From Streptomyces sp. HPF1205 (GTDB taxonomy: Bacteria > Actinomycetota > Actinomycetes > Streptomycetales > Streptomycetaceae): a stretch of DNA of 64,000 nucleotides. Positions 18,556 through 28,379 of the stretch are shown here, piece after piece; position 1 is the stretch's first letter, and every line of letters starts with the position of its first letter. The notes under the pieces are model-generated. The model was not told where the DNA came from. It saw only the letters and a list, made by a program, of their open reading frames with translations, and did not search any database. The position numbers and the translations under genes were made by a program. The stretch is from assembly GCF_020400825.1 (NCBI RefSeq), contig NZ_JAINVH010000018.1:86587-150586 (forward strand), given 5' to 3'.

Positions 18556-19689
18556 ATGGACAGCGTGCGCCTTCGAGTGGCGGTGGCCGTGGCGGCCACG
18601 ACGGTGGTGGGTGCCGGGGCGGCCGCACTGGTGGCCGGCCGGTACGTGTCGGGGCTGGCCCTGAAGCCCTCGGTGGCCGGCCCGCCCCCGGAGAGCCTGA
18701 TCGCCGTGCGGGAGGCGGACGGCGACCGGGTCGTGCTCACCCGGACGACGGCCGCGGCGCGCCACGGCGTCTACGGGCTGACCGGCGTGGGCGTGCACGC
18801 CACCGTGGGCCCGGTGCTGGAGCAGGATCCGTACTCGGTGACGCGCGCGCTGCGGCGGGTCCAGCAGGGCGCCCTGCGCAAGGGCGACTTCGTGCGGATG
18901 ACTCCGCAGGCGTACTGCGGCGACCCGGGCAGTGCCTTCGGCCTCGACTACAGCGACGTCGAGGTGCCCGGCGAACTCGGGCCGCTGCCCGCCTGGTACC
19001 TGCCCGGCGACCGTTCCACCTGGGTGATCACCGTGCACGGCCTGGGCGCGACCCGCGAGCACGCCCTGAACGCCGTGCCGGTGCTGCACCGCTTCCGCTT
19101 CCAGCAGCTCGTGCTCGGCTACCGCAACGACCCCGGCGCCCCCGCCTCGCCCGACGGCCTGGACCACCTGGGCGACACCGAGTGGCAGGACCTCGACGCG
19201 GCCATGCGGTTCGCCGCCGACCACGGCGCCCGGCGGATCGTGCTCTACGGCTGGTCCACCGGCGCCACCATGGCGCTGTGGGCGCTGGCCAGGTCGGCGG
19301 TGCGCGACCGCGTGGGCGGGCTGGTGCTGGACTCCCCGGTGCTCGACTGGCGCTCGCTGGTCCAGGCCGCCGTGACCACCCGTGGCCTGCCCGCCGCGCT
19401 GCGGCCGCTGGCGGTGCGCGCCGCCGAGGGCCGGGCCGGGCTGGCCGCCGCCCGGCACCCCGAGGCGGCCACCGCCGCCGTTCCGCCCGACCCCACCGTT
19501 CCCACCCTCGTCGTGCACGGCCCCGACGACGCCTTCGCCGACTGGCAGGACTCGCGCGCGCTCGCCGACCGCCACCCCGAGCTGATCGCCTTCCACCCGG
19601 TGCCCGACGCCCCCCACGCGGCCATGTGGAACGCCGATCCGAAGGGGTACGAGGAGGCCCTGCGGCGCTTCCTGACACCGCTCATGTGA
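18556..19689 (+). CDS. Membrane-anchored or secreted alpha/beta hydrolase
   Basis: 377 residues. The N-terminal hydrophobic stretch (about 6-32, rich in Ala/Val) is a signal anchor or signal peptide. The hydrolase core starts near residue 150 with ITVHGLGATREH (oxyanion region). The nucleophile Ser is in YGWSTGATMALW (GxSxG), an Asp is expected in VVHGPDDAFADW, and the catalytic His is in DAPHAAMW. The ATG at 18556 was preferred over an upstream open frame because the signal sequence starts there. Serine-hydrolase activity (esterase or peptidase) is inferred; the substrate is unknown. Confidence 0.87.
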   Translation: MDSVRLRVAVAVAATTVVGAGAAALVAGRYVSGLALKPSVAGPPPESLIAVREADGDRVVLTRTTAAARHGVYGLTGVGVHATVGPVLEQDPYSVTRALRRVQQGALRKGDFVRMTPQAYCGDPGSAFGLDYSDVEVPGELGPLPAWYLPGDRSTWVITVHGLGATREHALNAVPVLHRFRFQQLVLGYRNDPGAPASPDGLDHLGDTEWQDLDAAMRFAADHGARRIVLYGWSTGATMALWALARSAVRDRVGGLVLDSPVLDWRSLVQAAVTTRGLPAALRPLAVRAAEGRAGLAAARHPEAATAAVPPDPTVPTLVVHGPDDAFADWQDSRALADRHPELIAFHPVPDAPHAAMWNADPKGYEEALRRFLTPLM

Positions 19690-19743
19690 GCATGGTGGAA
19701 TGCGAGTTTGGGATTATGGGCGCGGAGCGGGGAGACTTCTCCA

Positions 19744-21108
19744 GTGACGTCCCGTAGCCCGCGAGACACTCCGCTCCGCCTCGTCCCCCGCAGGCCGCTC
19801 ACCGCCGCCCGCAGGGCCGCCACGACGCGCAGGTCCAGGCCCGCGCGCCCGCCCGAGGGCACGCCCTCGGTCCCCGAACTCGCCCGCCTCGCCCGGGCCG
19901 AACTCGCCGACGCCGTACGGCTCGCGCGCTGGGCCGGCTCAGGTCCGGGCGCCGCGGGCACGACGGGCATACTTCCCCCGCAGGCGGTCGCGAAGGCCGC
20001 CGCGGCACTGGGGGTGACGCCCGGTCAGGTCCGTGCCGACTGGGACCGCGCCCGGCTGACCGGCCTGATCGAACTGCACGGCGGCACCGCGCGCCCCGGC
20101 TGGCGGCTGCGCGCCTGGGACGACGACGACACCGCGGTGCTGCGCGGCTGGGTCGCCCTGTTCGACGCCTGGTCGCTGGCCCACCCCTTCCTGCCCGGCG
20201 GCGGAGACGGGCCCGACCCGGCGCTGGTCGCCGAAGTCATCGAGGCCGTACCGCAGTTGCTGTCCTTCATGCACCTGTCCAGCGGGCCGGTCGCACTGGA
20301 CACGCTGCTGGACCTGCTGCGCCAGCGGGTGGCCGAACTGCGGACCGAGCGGCACGAGCCGCCCGCGGCCGGCGACCCGCTGCCCGCACTGCTGGACTGG
20401 GCGCTGGAGGCCGGCACCCTGGTGGGCGCACTGTGCCCGCGCGACCCGCTGCGGCCGGACGAGGTGTCCCTGACCGCGCTCGGCAGTTGGGCGGTGTGGG
20501 TGAAGCTGGAGCAGATCTGCGTGGCGGCGCAGGGGCCGGCCGGGCACATGGAGCAGTCCGCGGCGACCATGCTGCGCGCGTGCGCCCGGCTGTCCCCGAG
20601 CCAGGCCCGCGCCGAGTACCGGGCGTGGCTCGCCGCACGGCCGGTCGGCCTCGCGGTGGCCGAACTGCTCGACACCGCCCGGGGCGACGACGCGCTGCTG
20701 CGCGGCCTGGCCTTCGAGGCCCTGCGGGTGGTCGGCGACCCGGCCGAGGCGGCCGTGCGGGAAGTGGTCGGCGAGCCCGGCCTGCGCCCGTACGCGGTGC
20801 TGTGGCTGGCCGAACTCGGCGGCGGCGACCCGGACGCGGCGACCGAGCTGCTCACCCGCGAGGAGGCCACCTGGCTGTGGATCGACACGGCCGCCGCCGT
20901 CGCCGACCACGGCGAGGACCACCTGCTGGTCAGCCACCTGGAGACCGCCGTGCAGGGCTCGGTGCCCGGGCTGCTGGAAGAGGTCAGGGGCGTGGGCCAT
21001 CCGCGTACCGTCCAGGTGCTGGTGGCGCTCGCCGCCGCGCACCCGGACCCGGCGCTGGCCAAGGCGATGCGGCGGGCGGCGTTCCAGGTCCACACCGGCG
21101 AGGCGTGA
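19744..21108 (+). CDS. Conserved streptomycete protein of unknown function
   Basis: 454 residues from a GTG at 19744 preceded by GGGGAG. The N-terminal 40 residues are basic and disordered-looking. A helical region around 80-110 (VAKAAAALGVTPGQVRADW) resembles a small helix-turn-helix. The C-terminal two thirds are Leu/Ala-rich helices with repeated short helical pairs, compatible with a HEAT-like solenoid. No catalytic motif, signal peptide or membrane segment was found. I do not recognise a family. A 132-bp tandem repeat begins 22 bases after the stop. Confidence 0.8.
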   Translation: MTSRSPRDTPLRLVPRRPLTAARRAATTRRSRPARPPEGTPSVPELARLARAELADAVRLARWAGSGPGAAGTTGILPPQAVAKAAAALGVTPGQVRADWDRARLTGLIELHGGTARPGWRLRAWDDDDTAVLRGWVALFDAWSLAHPFLPGGGDGPDPALVAEVIEAVPQLLSFMHLSSGPVALDTLLDLLRQRVAELRTERHEPPAAGDPLPALLDWALEAGTLVGALCPRDPLRPDEVSLTALGSWAVWVKLEQICVAAQGPAGHMEQSAATMLRACARLSPSQARAEYRAWLAARPVGLAVAELLDTARGDDALLRGLAFEALRVVGDPAEAAVREVVGEPGLRPYAVLWLAELGGGDPDAATELLTREEATWLWIDTAAAVADHGEDHLLVSHLETAVQGSVPGLLEEVRGVGHPRTVQVLVALAAAHPDPALAKAMRRAAFQVHTGEA

Positions 21109-21130
21109 CGCGCGTCGACCGGCTGCCTGC

Positions 21131-21422
21131 TGCCGCCGTCTCGCCTCCGGGCGCTGGTGTCCGGTGTCGACGGTCGACCGTGCTCGATCGTTCGTTCCTC
21201 ACGATCTGCGCGCGCTCTCCTCTTTCGACACCGGCGCGCCCTTTGGCTCGGCGGCTGGTTGTTGCCGCCGTCTCGCCTCCGGGCGCTGGTCTCCGGTGTC
21301 GACGGTCGACCGTGCTCGTTCGTTCGTTCCTCACGATCTGCGCGCGCTCTCCTCTTTCGACACCGGCGCGCCCTTTGGCTCGGCGGCTGGTTGTTGCCGC
21401 CGTCTCGCCTCCGGGCGCTGGT
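21131..21422. repeat. 132-bp tandem repeat, 2.2 copies, between convergent genes
   Basis: Copies at 21131-21262 and 21263-21394, then a 28-bp partial copy to 21422 that ends at the glyoxalase stop codon. The copies differ at only a few bases. Each unit has a long-range inverted repeat CCGGTGTCGA...TCGACACCGG (21161-21170/21225-21234 and 21293-21302/21357-21366) and the palindrome CGGTCGACCG. The position between convergent 3' ends suggests a mobile or terminator-like intergenic element rather than coding sequence. Open frames across it are shadows. Confidence 0.92.
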
Positions 21423-21832
21423 CAGGCGGTCGGCGTGGCCGGCGCGTACGTGCCGAAGGCCCAGATGTTGCCCTCCGGGTCGCGGGCGGCGTACTCGCGC
21501 GAGCCGTAGTCCTGGTCGGTGAGCGGCATCACGATCTTCACGCCGTACTGCACGGCACGGTCGTGGTGCGCGTCCGGGTCGTCCACCACCACGTACACCT
21601 GCGCCGGGCCAAGGGCGTTCAGGGCCCGGTCGTACTCCGAGTCGTCGCCCTCCCTGAGTGTGCCGAGCATCACCGTCCCGCCGCCGTGGGCGAGTTCGGC
21701 GTGCGCGATCGTGCCGTCCTCGTTCTCGTGCACGACGACCCCGGTGAAGCCGAACGCCTCCTTCAGCAGGGCGATGGCCGCCTTCGCGTCCCGGTACCGC
21801 AGGGCCGGGCACACGGTGGATCCTCTGGCCAT
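21422..21832 (-). CDS. Glyoxalase/bleomycin-resistance (VOC) fold protein
   Basis: 136 residues, one VOC domain of the PhnB-like subgroup: RYRDAKAAIALLKEAFGF at the N-terminus, a GGTVMLG strand and the terminal YAARDPEGNIWAFGTY. Such proteins bind a metal and act on, or sequester, small molecules; the substrate here is unknown. The ATG start has GGAAAGGTGA upstream. Its stop abuts the last partial copy of the 132-bp repeat. Confidence 0.85.
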   Translation of the reverse strand: MARGSTVCPALRYRDAKAAIALLKEAFGFTGVVVHENEDGTIAHAELAHGGGTVMLGTLREGDDSEYDRALNALGPAQVYVVVDDPDAHHDRAVQYGVKIVMPLTDQDYGSREYAARDPEGNIWAFGTYAPATPTA

Positions 21833-21975
21833 GAGTGGTCACCTTTCCGAGCGATTCGACCGCCTGTGCCGATTATCTGTGACCTACTCCACATTCGCCC
21901 GGTCGTGCCCGCTCAGCCGCGCCCGCGCCCGACCGCCGGAGGCCCGCGCCCGGTAAAACGCTTGCCACCCCCCAG

Positions 21976-21981
21976 TAGACT
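21976..21981 (+). promoter_or_regulatory. -10 element for a leaderless leader ORF before the ABC-F gene
   Basis: TAGACT followed by exactly six bases and an ATG (21988). With the usual 6-7 base distance, transcription would start at the A of that ATG. No convincing -35 was found. Confidence 0.55.
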
Positions 21982-21987
21982 TCCCCC

Positions 21988-22011
21988 ATGGCAGTTTTCC
22001 TCCTCGATTAG
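21988..22011 (+). CDS. Seven-codon leader ORF (MAVFLLD) upstream of the ABC-F gene
   Basis: ATG at 21988, TAG at 22009-22011, no Shine-Dalgarno and a -10 box six bases upstream, so it is predicted to be a leaderless ORF. It ends 58 bases before the ABC-F start. The intervening RNA can fold (GCGG..ACGAC with GTCGT CCGC). Short leader ORFs that sense stalled ribosomes are known before several ABC-F and other antibiotic-response genes, so a ribosome-mediated attenuator is plausible. It could also be coincidental. Confidence 0.5.
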   Translation: MAVFLLD

Positions 22012-22069
22012 CGGCGGCGTACGACCTCGACGCCCCCTGACTGTCGTCCGCATGCCCTGGAGCTTTTCC

Positions 22070-23668
<1,599 letters not shown>

Positions 23669-24015
23669 GCCCGGTGCCGGGCGCGGGCCGGGGCCCGCGC
23701 CGAGGCCGCGGCCATGGGCCGGGGCCCGCGTCCGCCCGGGCCCGCGCCCTGGGTCGAGGCCCGCGTCGGACGGGCCCGCGTCGGACGGGCCCGCGCCCCG
23801 CGTCGAGGCCCCGGCTTTCGGGCCGAGCCGCGGGTTGAGGACCGCGCTGCGCTGAGTCCGCGCCCCGGCCCGAGGCCGAGCCGGCACCCGGCGCCCGCCC
23901 CGGCCCGCCCGCGGCGGCCCTTGCGGCCGCCCTTGCGCCCCCCCGCGACTCGCGGGCGGGCCGCCGTGCCGTGTCATGGCGCCCCCGAGGACGCGGGCCC
24001 GACGGCCGGTCCGCC
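23669..24015. other. Non-coding low-complexity GC-rich stretch after the ABC-F gene
   Basis: About 350 bases made largely of GGGCCCGCG-like words, including two perfect 15-bp copies starting CGCGTCGGACGGGCC at 23762 and 23777. A small GCCCGG/CCGGGC hairpin directly follows the ABC-F stop. The open frames here are Arg/Pro/Gly-rich and look like shadows. I see no gene. Confidence 0.7.
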
Positions 24016-24365
24016 CCGCTGATCATGTGCAGTCGATCATTCGGCCCATCGGTGATCCTTCATCTGCGTGAGTCCGGCTCGTACCGGGGCCGACGGCGGC
24101 GCCGCGCGGACCGCTCGTACCGTGATCAGCCCCGTGACGTCGGCAAACTCCTTACCAACCACAGCTGACCTGCAAATATTCCCCGATGCCGGATCCGGGT
24201 CCGTAATTGCCGGGGGAAAACCGCGGCGCCACGGCCCGTGAACCGGCTCTATCTCGGCATTCCTGTTGCGCATGTCCGGCGACGGACCTTGTCGAATGGG
24301 TGGCCAGGACGGCCCTTAGGGGTGATCATGAGAGTCCATAGCGCACTTCCCTGGAGGAGGCACGG
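24016..24365 (+). promoter_or_regulatory. Upstream region of gbn with six GATC sites
   Basis: A 350-base intergenic region, less GC-rich than its surroundings, with GATC at 24021, 24035, 24054, 24124, 24192 and 24326, three of them within 40 bases. A GATC is expected only about once per 400 bases at this composition. The downstream gene encodes the GATC-binding protein Gbn, so these may be its own operators. No confident -35/-10 pair was identified. Confidence 0.5.
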
Positions 24366-24587
24366 GTGGCCGAGACTCTGAAGAAGGGCAGCCGGGTGAC
24401 CGGCGCCGCGCGCGAGAAGCTCGCGGCAGACCTGAAGAAGAAGTACGACTCCGGTGCGAGCATCCGGGCGCTGGCCGAGGAGACCGGCCGCTCCTACGGG
24501 TTCGTGCACCGGATGCTCAGTGAGTCCGGCGTGACCCTGCGTGGTCGCGGCGGCGCGACACGGGGCAAAAAGGCCACGGCGGCCTGA
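24366..24587 (+). CDS. gbn: Gbn-like small nucleoid-associated GATC-binding protein
   Basis: 73 residues, basic, with a single helix-turn-helix around 30-55 (IRALAEETGRSYGFVHRML) and a Gly/Arg/Lys C-terminal tail. Length and sequence fit SCO1839 of S. coelicolor, reported as Gbn, a nucleoid-associated protein recognising GATC-centred sites. Position in the chromosome (after an ABC-F gene, before an enoyl-CoA hydratase) also fits. The GTG start at 24366 has a strong GGAGGA Shine-Dalgarno. Its upstream region is rich in GATC. Confidence 0.88.
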   Translation: MAETLKKGSRVTGAAREKLAADLKKKYDSGASIRALAEETGRSYGFVHRMLSESGVTLRGRGGATRGKKATAA

Positions 24588-24677
24588 CCCCCGGGGCCCG
24601 GGGGCCAGGCGGCGTCCACGGTTGGTTACTCTTCGGTAATTCGGTAATCACATCCGTGGTCCGCTCGGAGGCGCCCG

Positions 24678-25469
24678 ATGCCCGAAGACACAACTCTGCT
24701 CGACCGTGACGGCGTGCGGCTCACCGTCGACGACACCGTCGCGAACATCACCCTGACCAACCCTGCCAAGCGCAACGCCCAGTCGCCCGCGCTGTGGCGG
24801 GCCCTCGCCGAGTCGGGCCGCCTGCTGCCCGGGCAGGTACGGGTCGTCGTGCTGCGTGGGGAAGGGGTGTCCTTTTCCGCGGGGCTCGACCGGCAGGCGT
24901 TCACGCCCGAGGGGTTCGACGGGGAGCCGTCGTTCCTGGATCTGGCGCGCGGCTCCGAGGCGGAACTCGACGCGGCCGTCTCGGCGTACCAGGAGGCTTT
25001 CACCTGGTGGCGGCGTACCGACCTCGTGACGGTCGCCGCCGTCCAGGGCCATGCGATCGGGGCCGGCTTCCAGCTCGCCCTCGCCTGCGACCTGCGGGTC
25101 TGTGCCGACGACGCGCAGTTCGCCATGCGCGAGACCAGCCTGGGCCTGGTACCGGACCTGACCGGCACCAAGCCGCTGGTGGAACTCGTCGGCTACGCCA
25201 GGGCGCTGGAGATCTGCGTCACCGGCCGCTTCGTCCACGCCACCGAGGCCGAGCGCATCGGGCTGGCCACCGTCGTGGTACCCGCGGCCGAACTCGACGC
25301 GGCGGTCAAGGACCTGGTCGCCGCCCTCCTGGCCGCGCCGCGCGACGCGGTCAACGAGACCAAGGCCCTGCTGCGTGGCGCCCTGTCGCGTACCGAGGCC
25401 GAGCAGTTCGCCGCGGAACGCGCCGCCCAGGGCCGCCGGCTGCGCGACCTGGCGGGCCTCGGCGAGTAG
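24678..25469 (+). CDS. Enoyl-CoA hydratase/isomerase family protein
   Basis: 263 residues with the crotonase fold: NITLTNPAKRNAQSPALWRA near residue 24, SFSAGLDRQAF (first oxyanion strand) and QGHAIGAGFQLALACDLRV (second oxyanion hole, around 117). At the position where classical hydratases have Glu, the sequence reads MRETSLGLVPDLTGT, so one acid is present after the oxyanion loop. Substrate and exact reaction are not determinable; it stands alone without other beta-oxidation genes. The ATG start lies 13 bases after a CGGAGG Shine-Dalgarno. Confidence 0.88.
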   Translation: MPEDTTLLDRDGVRLTVDDTVANITLTNPAKRNAQSPALWRALAESGRLLPGQVRVVVLRGEGVSFSAGLDRQAFTPEGFDGEPSFLDLARGSEAELDAAVSAYQEAFTWWRRTDLVTVAAVQGHAIGAGFQLALACDLRVCADDAQFAMRETSLGLVPDLTGTKPLVELVGYARALEICVTGRFVHATEAERIGLATVVVPAAELDAAVKDLVAALLAAPRDAVNETKALLRGALSRTEAEQFAAERAAQGRRLRDLAGLGE

Positions 25470-25487
25470 CGGTAGCGGGCGGCGGAC

Positions 25488-25505
25488 CGGCCCGCGCGCG
25501 GGCCG
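25488..25505. terminator. Short GC palindrome between convergent genes
   Basis: A perfect 18-base palindrome built on GGCCCGCGCGCGGGCC lies between the convergent stops at 25469 and 25540 and may act as a bidirectional terminator. There is no U-run. Confidence 0.4.
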
Positions 25506-25539
25506 CGTGCGGGTTCGCGCGAGGCCGCCCGACGCCCCC

Positions 25540-26403
25540 TCACTCGGCTTCGGTCACCACCACGACCGCCGTCACCGGGCCGGGCGCGCCCGGGGCGGCG
25601 GCAGCCGTCACCGCGGTCACCACCTCGCGGGCCACCCGCAGCGGCACCAGCCCCGGGGCCACCGCGATCTGCACCTGGACCAGGCGGGCCGGCGGCCGGC
25701 CGGGCTCCGCCGTGTCCCGTACCCGCAGCCCGGGCGCGAACCCGGCCAGCCGCCCGGTCAGGCCCGCCACCCCGGGGACCGCCAGCGCCGCCACCTCCAG
25801 CGGCCGGTACGGGTCGGGAACCGTCACCCGCGCCGCCGGGCCCTCCCACGGTTCCTGCGGCCAGCCCGCGACCGGGAACTCCTCCTCCAGCAGCCCGGTC
25901 ACCGTCAGATCCACCGCGGCCACCGCGATCCCCAGCAGGTCCCGCGCCGCCGCCCACAGCACCCCGCGCAGCCGGTCCGCCGTGGCCGGCAGCGGCTCGT
26001 CCGCCGCGGCCTCGAAGGCGGCCCCGATCCGCACCGGCACGTGCGGCAGCGCGCCCATCGGCGCCCCTGCCACCGGCGCGACCCCGGTCGTACCCGGGCG
26101 CGTGCGTGTGCCCGTGCCTCCTTGCGCTGCCGTGCCCGCGCCTGCGCCCGTCCTCGTCCCCGCGCCCGTCCCCGTATCCGGGCCCGCTTCCGCGTCGGCG
26201 GCCGTGCCCGGGTCCGCGGGGCCGAGTCCCACCGCGCCGAGCCGCGCCTGCGGCATCGCCGCGCAGGCCCGCCGCAACACCCGGACGGCCGCACTCTCGG
26301 TGATCCAGGACGTGTCTCCCGCGCTGCCCAGGGGAACGATCCGGCCCAGGGACACCTGCTCCCGTACCGTCCGGGCCAGTCGGTCGGTCGGGTCCGTCGT
26401 CAA
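25540..26403 (-). CDS. Unknown protein divergent from the Asp23 cluster, TTG start
   Basis: 287 residues. The start chosen is the TTG at 26403 with GGAGGG seven bases upstream; the first residues read (M)TTDPTDRLARTVREQV. About residues 65-105 are a Gly/Thr/Ala/Arg low-complexity linker. The rest contains hydrophobic beta-rich segments that look like two Asp23-type modules (LVQVQIAVAPGLVPLRVARE; VRIGAAFEAA), though similarity is weak. It is transcribed away from the Asp23/AmaP genes from a shared 133-bp region, suggesting a linked role in envelope stress. No enzyme motif seen. Confidence 0.75.
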   Translation of the reverse strand: MTTDPTDRLARTVREQVSLGRIVPLGSAGDTSWITESAAVRVLRRACAAMPQARLGAVGLGPADPGTAADAEAGPDTGTGAGTRTGAGAGTAAQGGTGTRTRPGTTGVAPVAGAPMGALPHVPVRIGAAFEAAADEPLPATADRLRGVLWAAARDLLGIAVAAVDLTVTGLLEEEFPVAGWPQEPWEGPAARVTVPDPYRPLEVAALAVPGVAGLTGRLAGFAPGLRVRDTAEPGRPPARLVQVQIAVAPGLVPLRVAREVVTAVTAAAAPGAPGPVTAVVVVTEAE

Positions 26404-26536
26404 AGGAATCGCCCTCCAGCGGCCGCCACTCGTTCGGGGGGTAGGCGGATACCCACTGGCCGCATCCCCCCAGCGGGGCGCGGCCCGCGCACCTAGTGTG
26501 GGACACGGAGCAGCCCAGACGAAGGGACGACTCGCG

Positions 26537-27025
26537 ATGACGGAGACCGCGCAGCACAACCGGCCGGAGCCGGAGGGTGCGCACGAGGGCAGGACCCTGG
26601 AGAGGGGCACGGCAGGCCGGCGGAACCTCGCCGAGGCGGCCGTGCGGGGGCGTACCACCATCGCCGACGGCGTGGTGGAGAAGATCGCCGGCCTCGCCGC
26701 CCGCGACGTCGTCGGCGTGCACGCGATGGGCACCGGCCTGGCCCGCACCTTCGGCGCCGTGCGCGACCGGGTGCCCGGCGGCGGCCGATCGGTCACCCGG
26801 GGCGTCAAGGCCGAGGTCGGCGAGGTCCAGACGGCACTGGACCTGGACATCGTCGTCGACTACGGCGTCTCCATCGTCGAAGTGGCCCGCGCGGTGCGGG
26901 AGAATGTGATCGCCGCGGTCGAGCGGATGACCGGCCTGGAGGTCGTCGAGGTCAATGTCGCGGTCGACGACGTGAAACTGCCCGACGAACCCGACGAGGA
27001 CGAGCGGGAGCAACGGGTCCAGTAG
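26537..27025 (+). CDS. Asp23/Gls24 family envelope stress protein (first copy)
   Basis: 162 residues. After a polar N-terminal tail the Asp23 domain spans about 35-150: TTIADGVVEKIAGLAARDVV, GEVQTALDLDIVVDYGVSI, VARAVRENVIAAVERMTGLE, and VVEVNVAVDDV at the end. The C-terminus is acidic. Asp23 proteins form cytoplasmic assemblies tethered to the membrane by AmaP and respond to envelope stress. The ATG at 26537 is preceded by a GAAGGGA Shine-Dalgarno. It heads a run of five genes. Confidence 0.9.
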   Translation: MTETAQHNRPEPEGAHEGRTLERGTAGRRNLAEAAVRGRTTIADGVVEKIAGLAARDVVGVHAMGTGLARTFGAVRDRVPGGGRSVTRGVKAEVGEVQTALDLDIVVDYGVSIVEVARAVRENVIAAVERMTGLEVVEVNVAVDDVKLPDEPDEDEREQRVQ

Positions 27026-27076
27026 CGGTCTCGCGGGCACGCGGACGCGGACGGTCGAGGGGACGGAGAGCGCGGG

Positions 27077-27265
27077 ATGAGCATGGCGGCGGTCGGCCTG
27101 ATGTTCGGGGTGGCGCTCGGATTCGCCGGGTACTTCGGCGGGTTCGGGGCGTTCATCGTGGTGGCGGTGCTCGGCATCGTCGGGTTCGTGGCGGGCAAGT
27201 TCCTCGACGGCGACCTGGAACCGGGGGACTTCTTCCGCACCCGGGACCGTGATCGGCGGCGCTGA
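27077..27265 (+). CDS. Small hydrophobic membrane protein of the Asp23 cluster
   Basis: 62 residues: one long or two short hydrophobic helices (about 5-42, Gly/Ala/Val/Phe-rich), then a charged tail FRTRDRDRRR. The ATG follows GGACGGAGAG. Its TGA overlaps the ATG of the second Asp23 gene (TGATG). Small membrane proteins at this place are usual in actinobacterial Asp23 clusters. Function unknown. Confidence 0.85.
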   Translation: MSMAAVGLMFGVALGFAGYFGGFGAFIVVAVLGIVGFVAGKFLDGDLEPGDFFRTRDRDRRR

Positions 27266-27648
27266 TGGCGGAAGCGGTCCCCGCGAGCCTGCCCGCCGCC
27301 GTCCGGGGCAGCCTGCGCATCGCGGACCGGGTGGTGGCGAAGATCGCCGCCCAGGCGGCGGGTGAGGTGCTCGTCGACGCGCCGGGCGCCGACCTGGTGC
27401 CCAAGGGCGTGACTCCGCACGCCTCCGTGTCGGTGCGCAAGAGCGGCACCCGGGACACCGCCCGGGTGCGGCTGGTCCTCGAACTGGGCCACCCGGTCGA
27501 CATCGGCGCGGTGTGCGGCACCGTACGCCGTCATGTCACCGACAAGGTCCAGGCTCTGACGGGTATGCATGTACCCGAGGTGGCCGTGGAGGTCGAACGG
27601 CTGCACTCGGCGGCGGCCCGCCGCAAGGACGAGGGGAGGGTGGAGTGA
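27265..27648 (+). CDS. Asp23/Gls24 family envelope stress protein (second copy)
   Basis: 127 residues. The Asp23 domain fills nearly the whole chain: RGSLRIADRVVAKIAAQAAG near residue 14, RVRLVLELGHPVDIGAVCGT mid-chain, and MHVPEVAVEVERL at the end. It lacks the long N-terminal tail of the first copy. Start and stop overlap both neighbours (TGATG upstream, GTGA downstream), so it is co-translated with them. Confidence 0.88.
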   Translation: MAEAVPASLPAAVRGSLRIADRVVAKIAAQAAGEVLVDAPGADLVPKGVTPHASVSVRKSGTRDTARVRLVLELGHPVDIGAVCGTVRRHVTDKVQALTGMHVPEVAVEVERLHSAAARRKDEGRVE

Positions 27649-28364
27649 GCGACGACGAACCCCCGGCGCGCCCCGGACCCGGGCAGGGGCCGGAACCGGA
27701 CGCGGAACGACCCGCGGCCGGGCAACCGCCGTCCCCCGCCCGGGTGAGCGTCGAGAAGCGGCCGGAACCCGGGCGCATCCCGCCGTACGCGGTGACCTCC
27801 GAGGAACCCGGTACGGTCAAGATCCGCAGGTTCTGGTCCGGCCGCCGGGTCCCCGCCGCGATCGTCGCCGCCGTCCTCCTGGGCCTGTCCGGCCTGTTCC
27901 TGTACGACATCGCGTCCGTGCGCGCCGGCCGCGATGCCATGCGCTGGCGGGTCGACCTCGCCGACGAACTGGCCACCCGCCCCCTGGACGACGTGTGGGT
28001 CATGACCGGTGCCGCGGTCGCCGCCGCGCTCGGCCTGTGGCTGATCGTCCTCGCCCTCACCCCCGGCGAGCGCCGGCTGCTGCCCATGTCCCGCCGCGGC
28101 GCCTCCGGGGTGCGGGCCGGGCTGGAGCGGCGCGCGGCCGAATTCGTGCTGCGCGACCGGGCCATGGAGGTCTCCGGCATCCGCTGGGCCCGGGTCAGGG
28201 TGCGCCGCCGTCGGATCGTCGCCCGCGCGGGCTCGCACTTCCGCGATCTGGAGGACGTGCGGCGAGAGCTGACGGACGCGCTGGGCGAGGCGGTGCGCCA
28301 GCTCGGGCTCGCCCGCGCCCCGCACCTGACCGTGCACGTCCAGCGGGCCGAGAAGAAGGCATGA
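27645..28364 (+). CDS. DUF6286-type membrane protein of the Asp23 cluster
   Basis: 239 residues from a GTG overlapping the previous stop. The N-terminal 65 residues are Pro/Gly/Glu-rich and probably disordered. Two transmembrane helices follow at about 66-86 (VPAAIVAAVLLGLSGLFLY) and 114-134 (MTGAAVAAALGLWLIVLAL). A cytoplasmic alpha/beta region follows (about 150-239: RAMEVSGIRWARVRVRRRR). The arrangement resembles AmaP-type anchors, and the family is known from actinobacterial Asp23 loci. A likely membrane partner of the Asp23 proteins. Confidence 0.82.
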   Translation: MSDDEPPARPGPGQGPEPDAERPAAGQPPSPARVSVEKRPEPGRIPPYAVTSEEPGTVKIRRFWSGRRVPAAIVAAVLLGLSGLFLYDIASVRAGRDAMRWRVDLADELATRPLDDVWVMTGAAVAAALGLWLIVLALTPGERRLLPMSRRGASGVRAGLERRAAEFVLRDRAMEVSGIRWARVRVRRRRIVARAGSHFRDLEDVRRELTDALGEAVRQLGLARAPHLTVHVQRAEKKA

Positions 28365-28379
28365 CGGAGGGATGAGGGC

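Noticed and set aside
21164..21520. Coding sequence spanning the 132-bp repeat (44-codon period)
   Set aside because: The period is a multiple of three, but all frames are open in part, composition is not protein-like, and the location between convergent stops fits a non-coding repeat.
23669..24015. Arg/Pro/Gly-rich open frames on both strands after the ABC-F gene
   Set aside because: No Shine-Dalgarno or domain; sequence is made of repeated GGGCCCGCG words.
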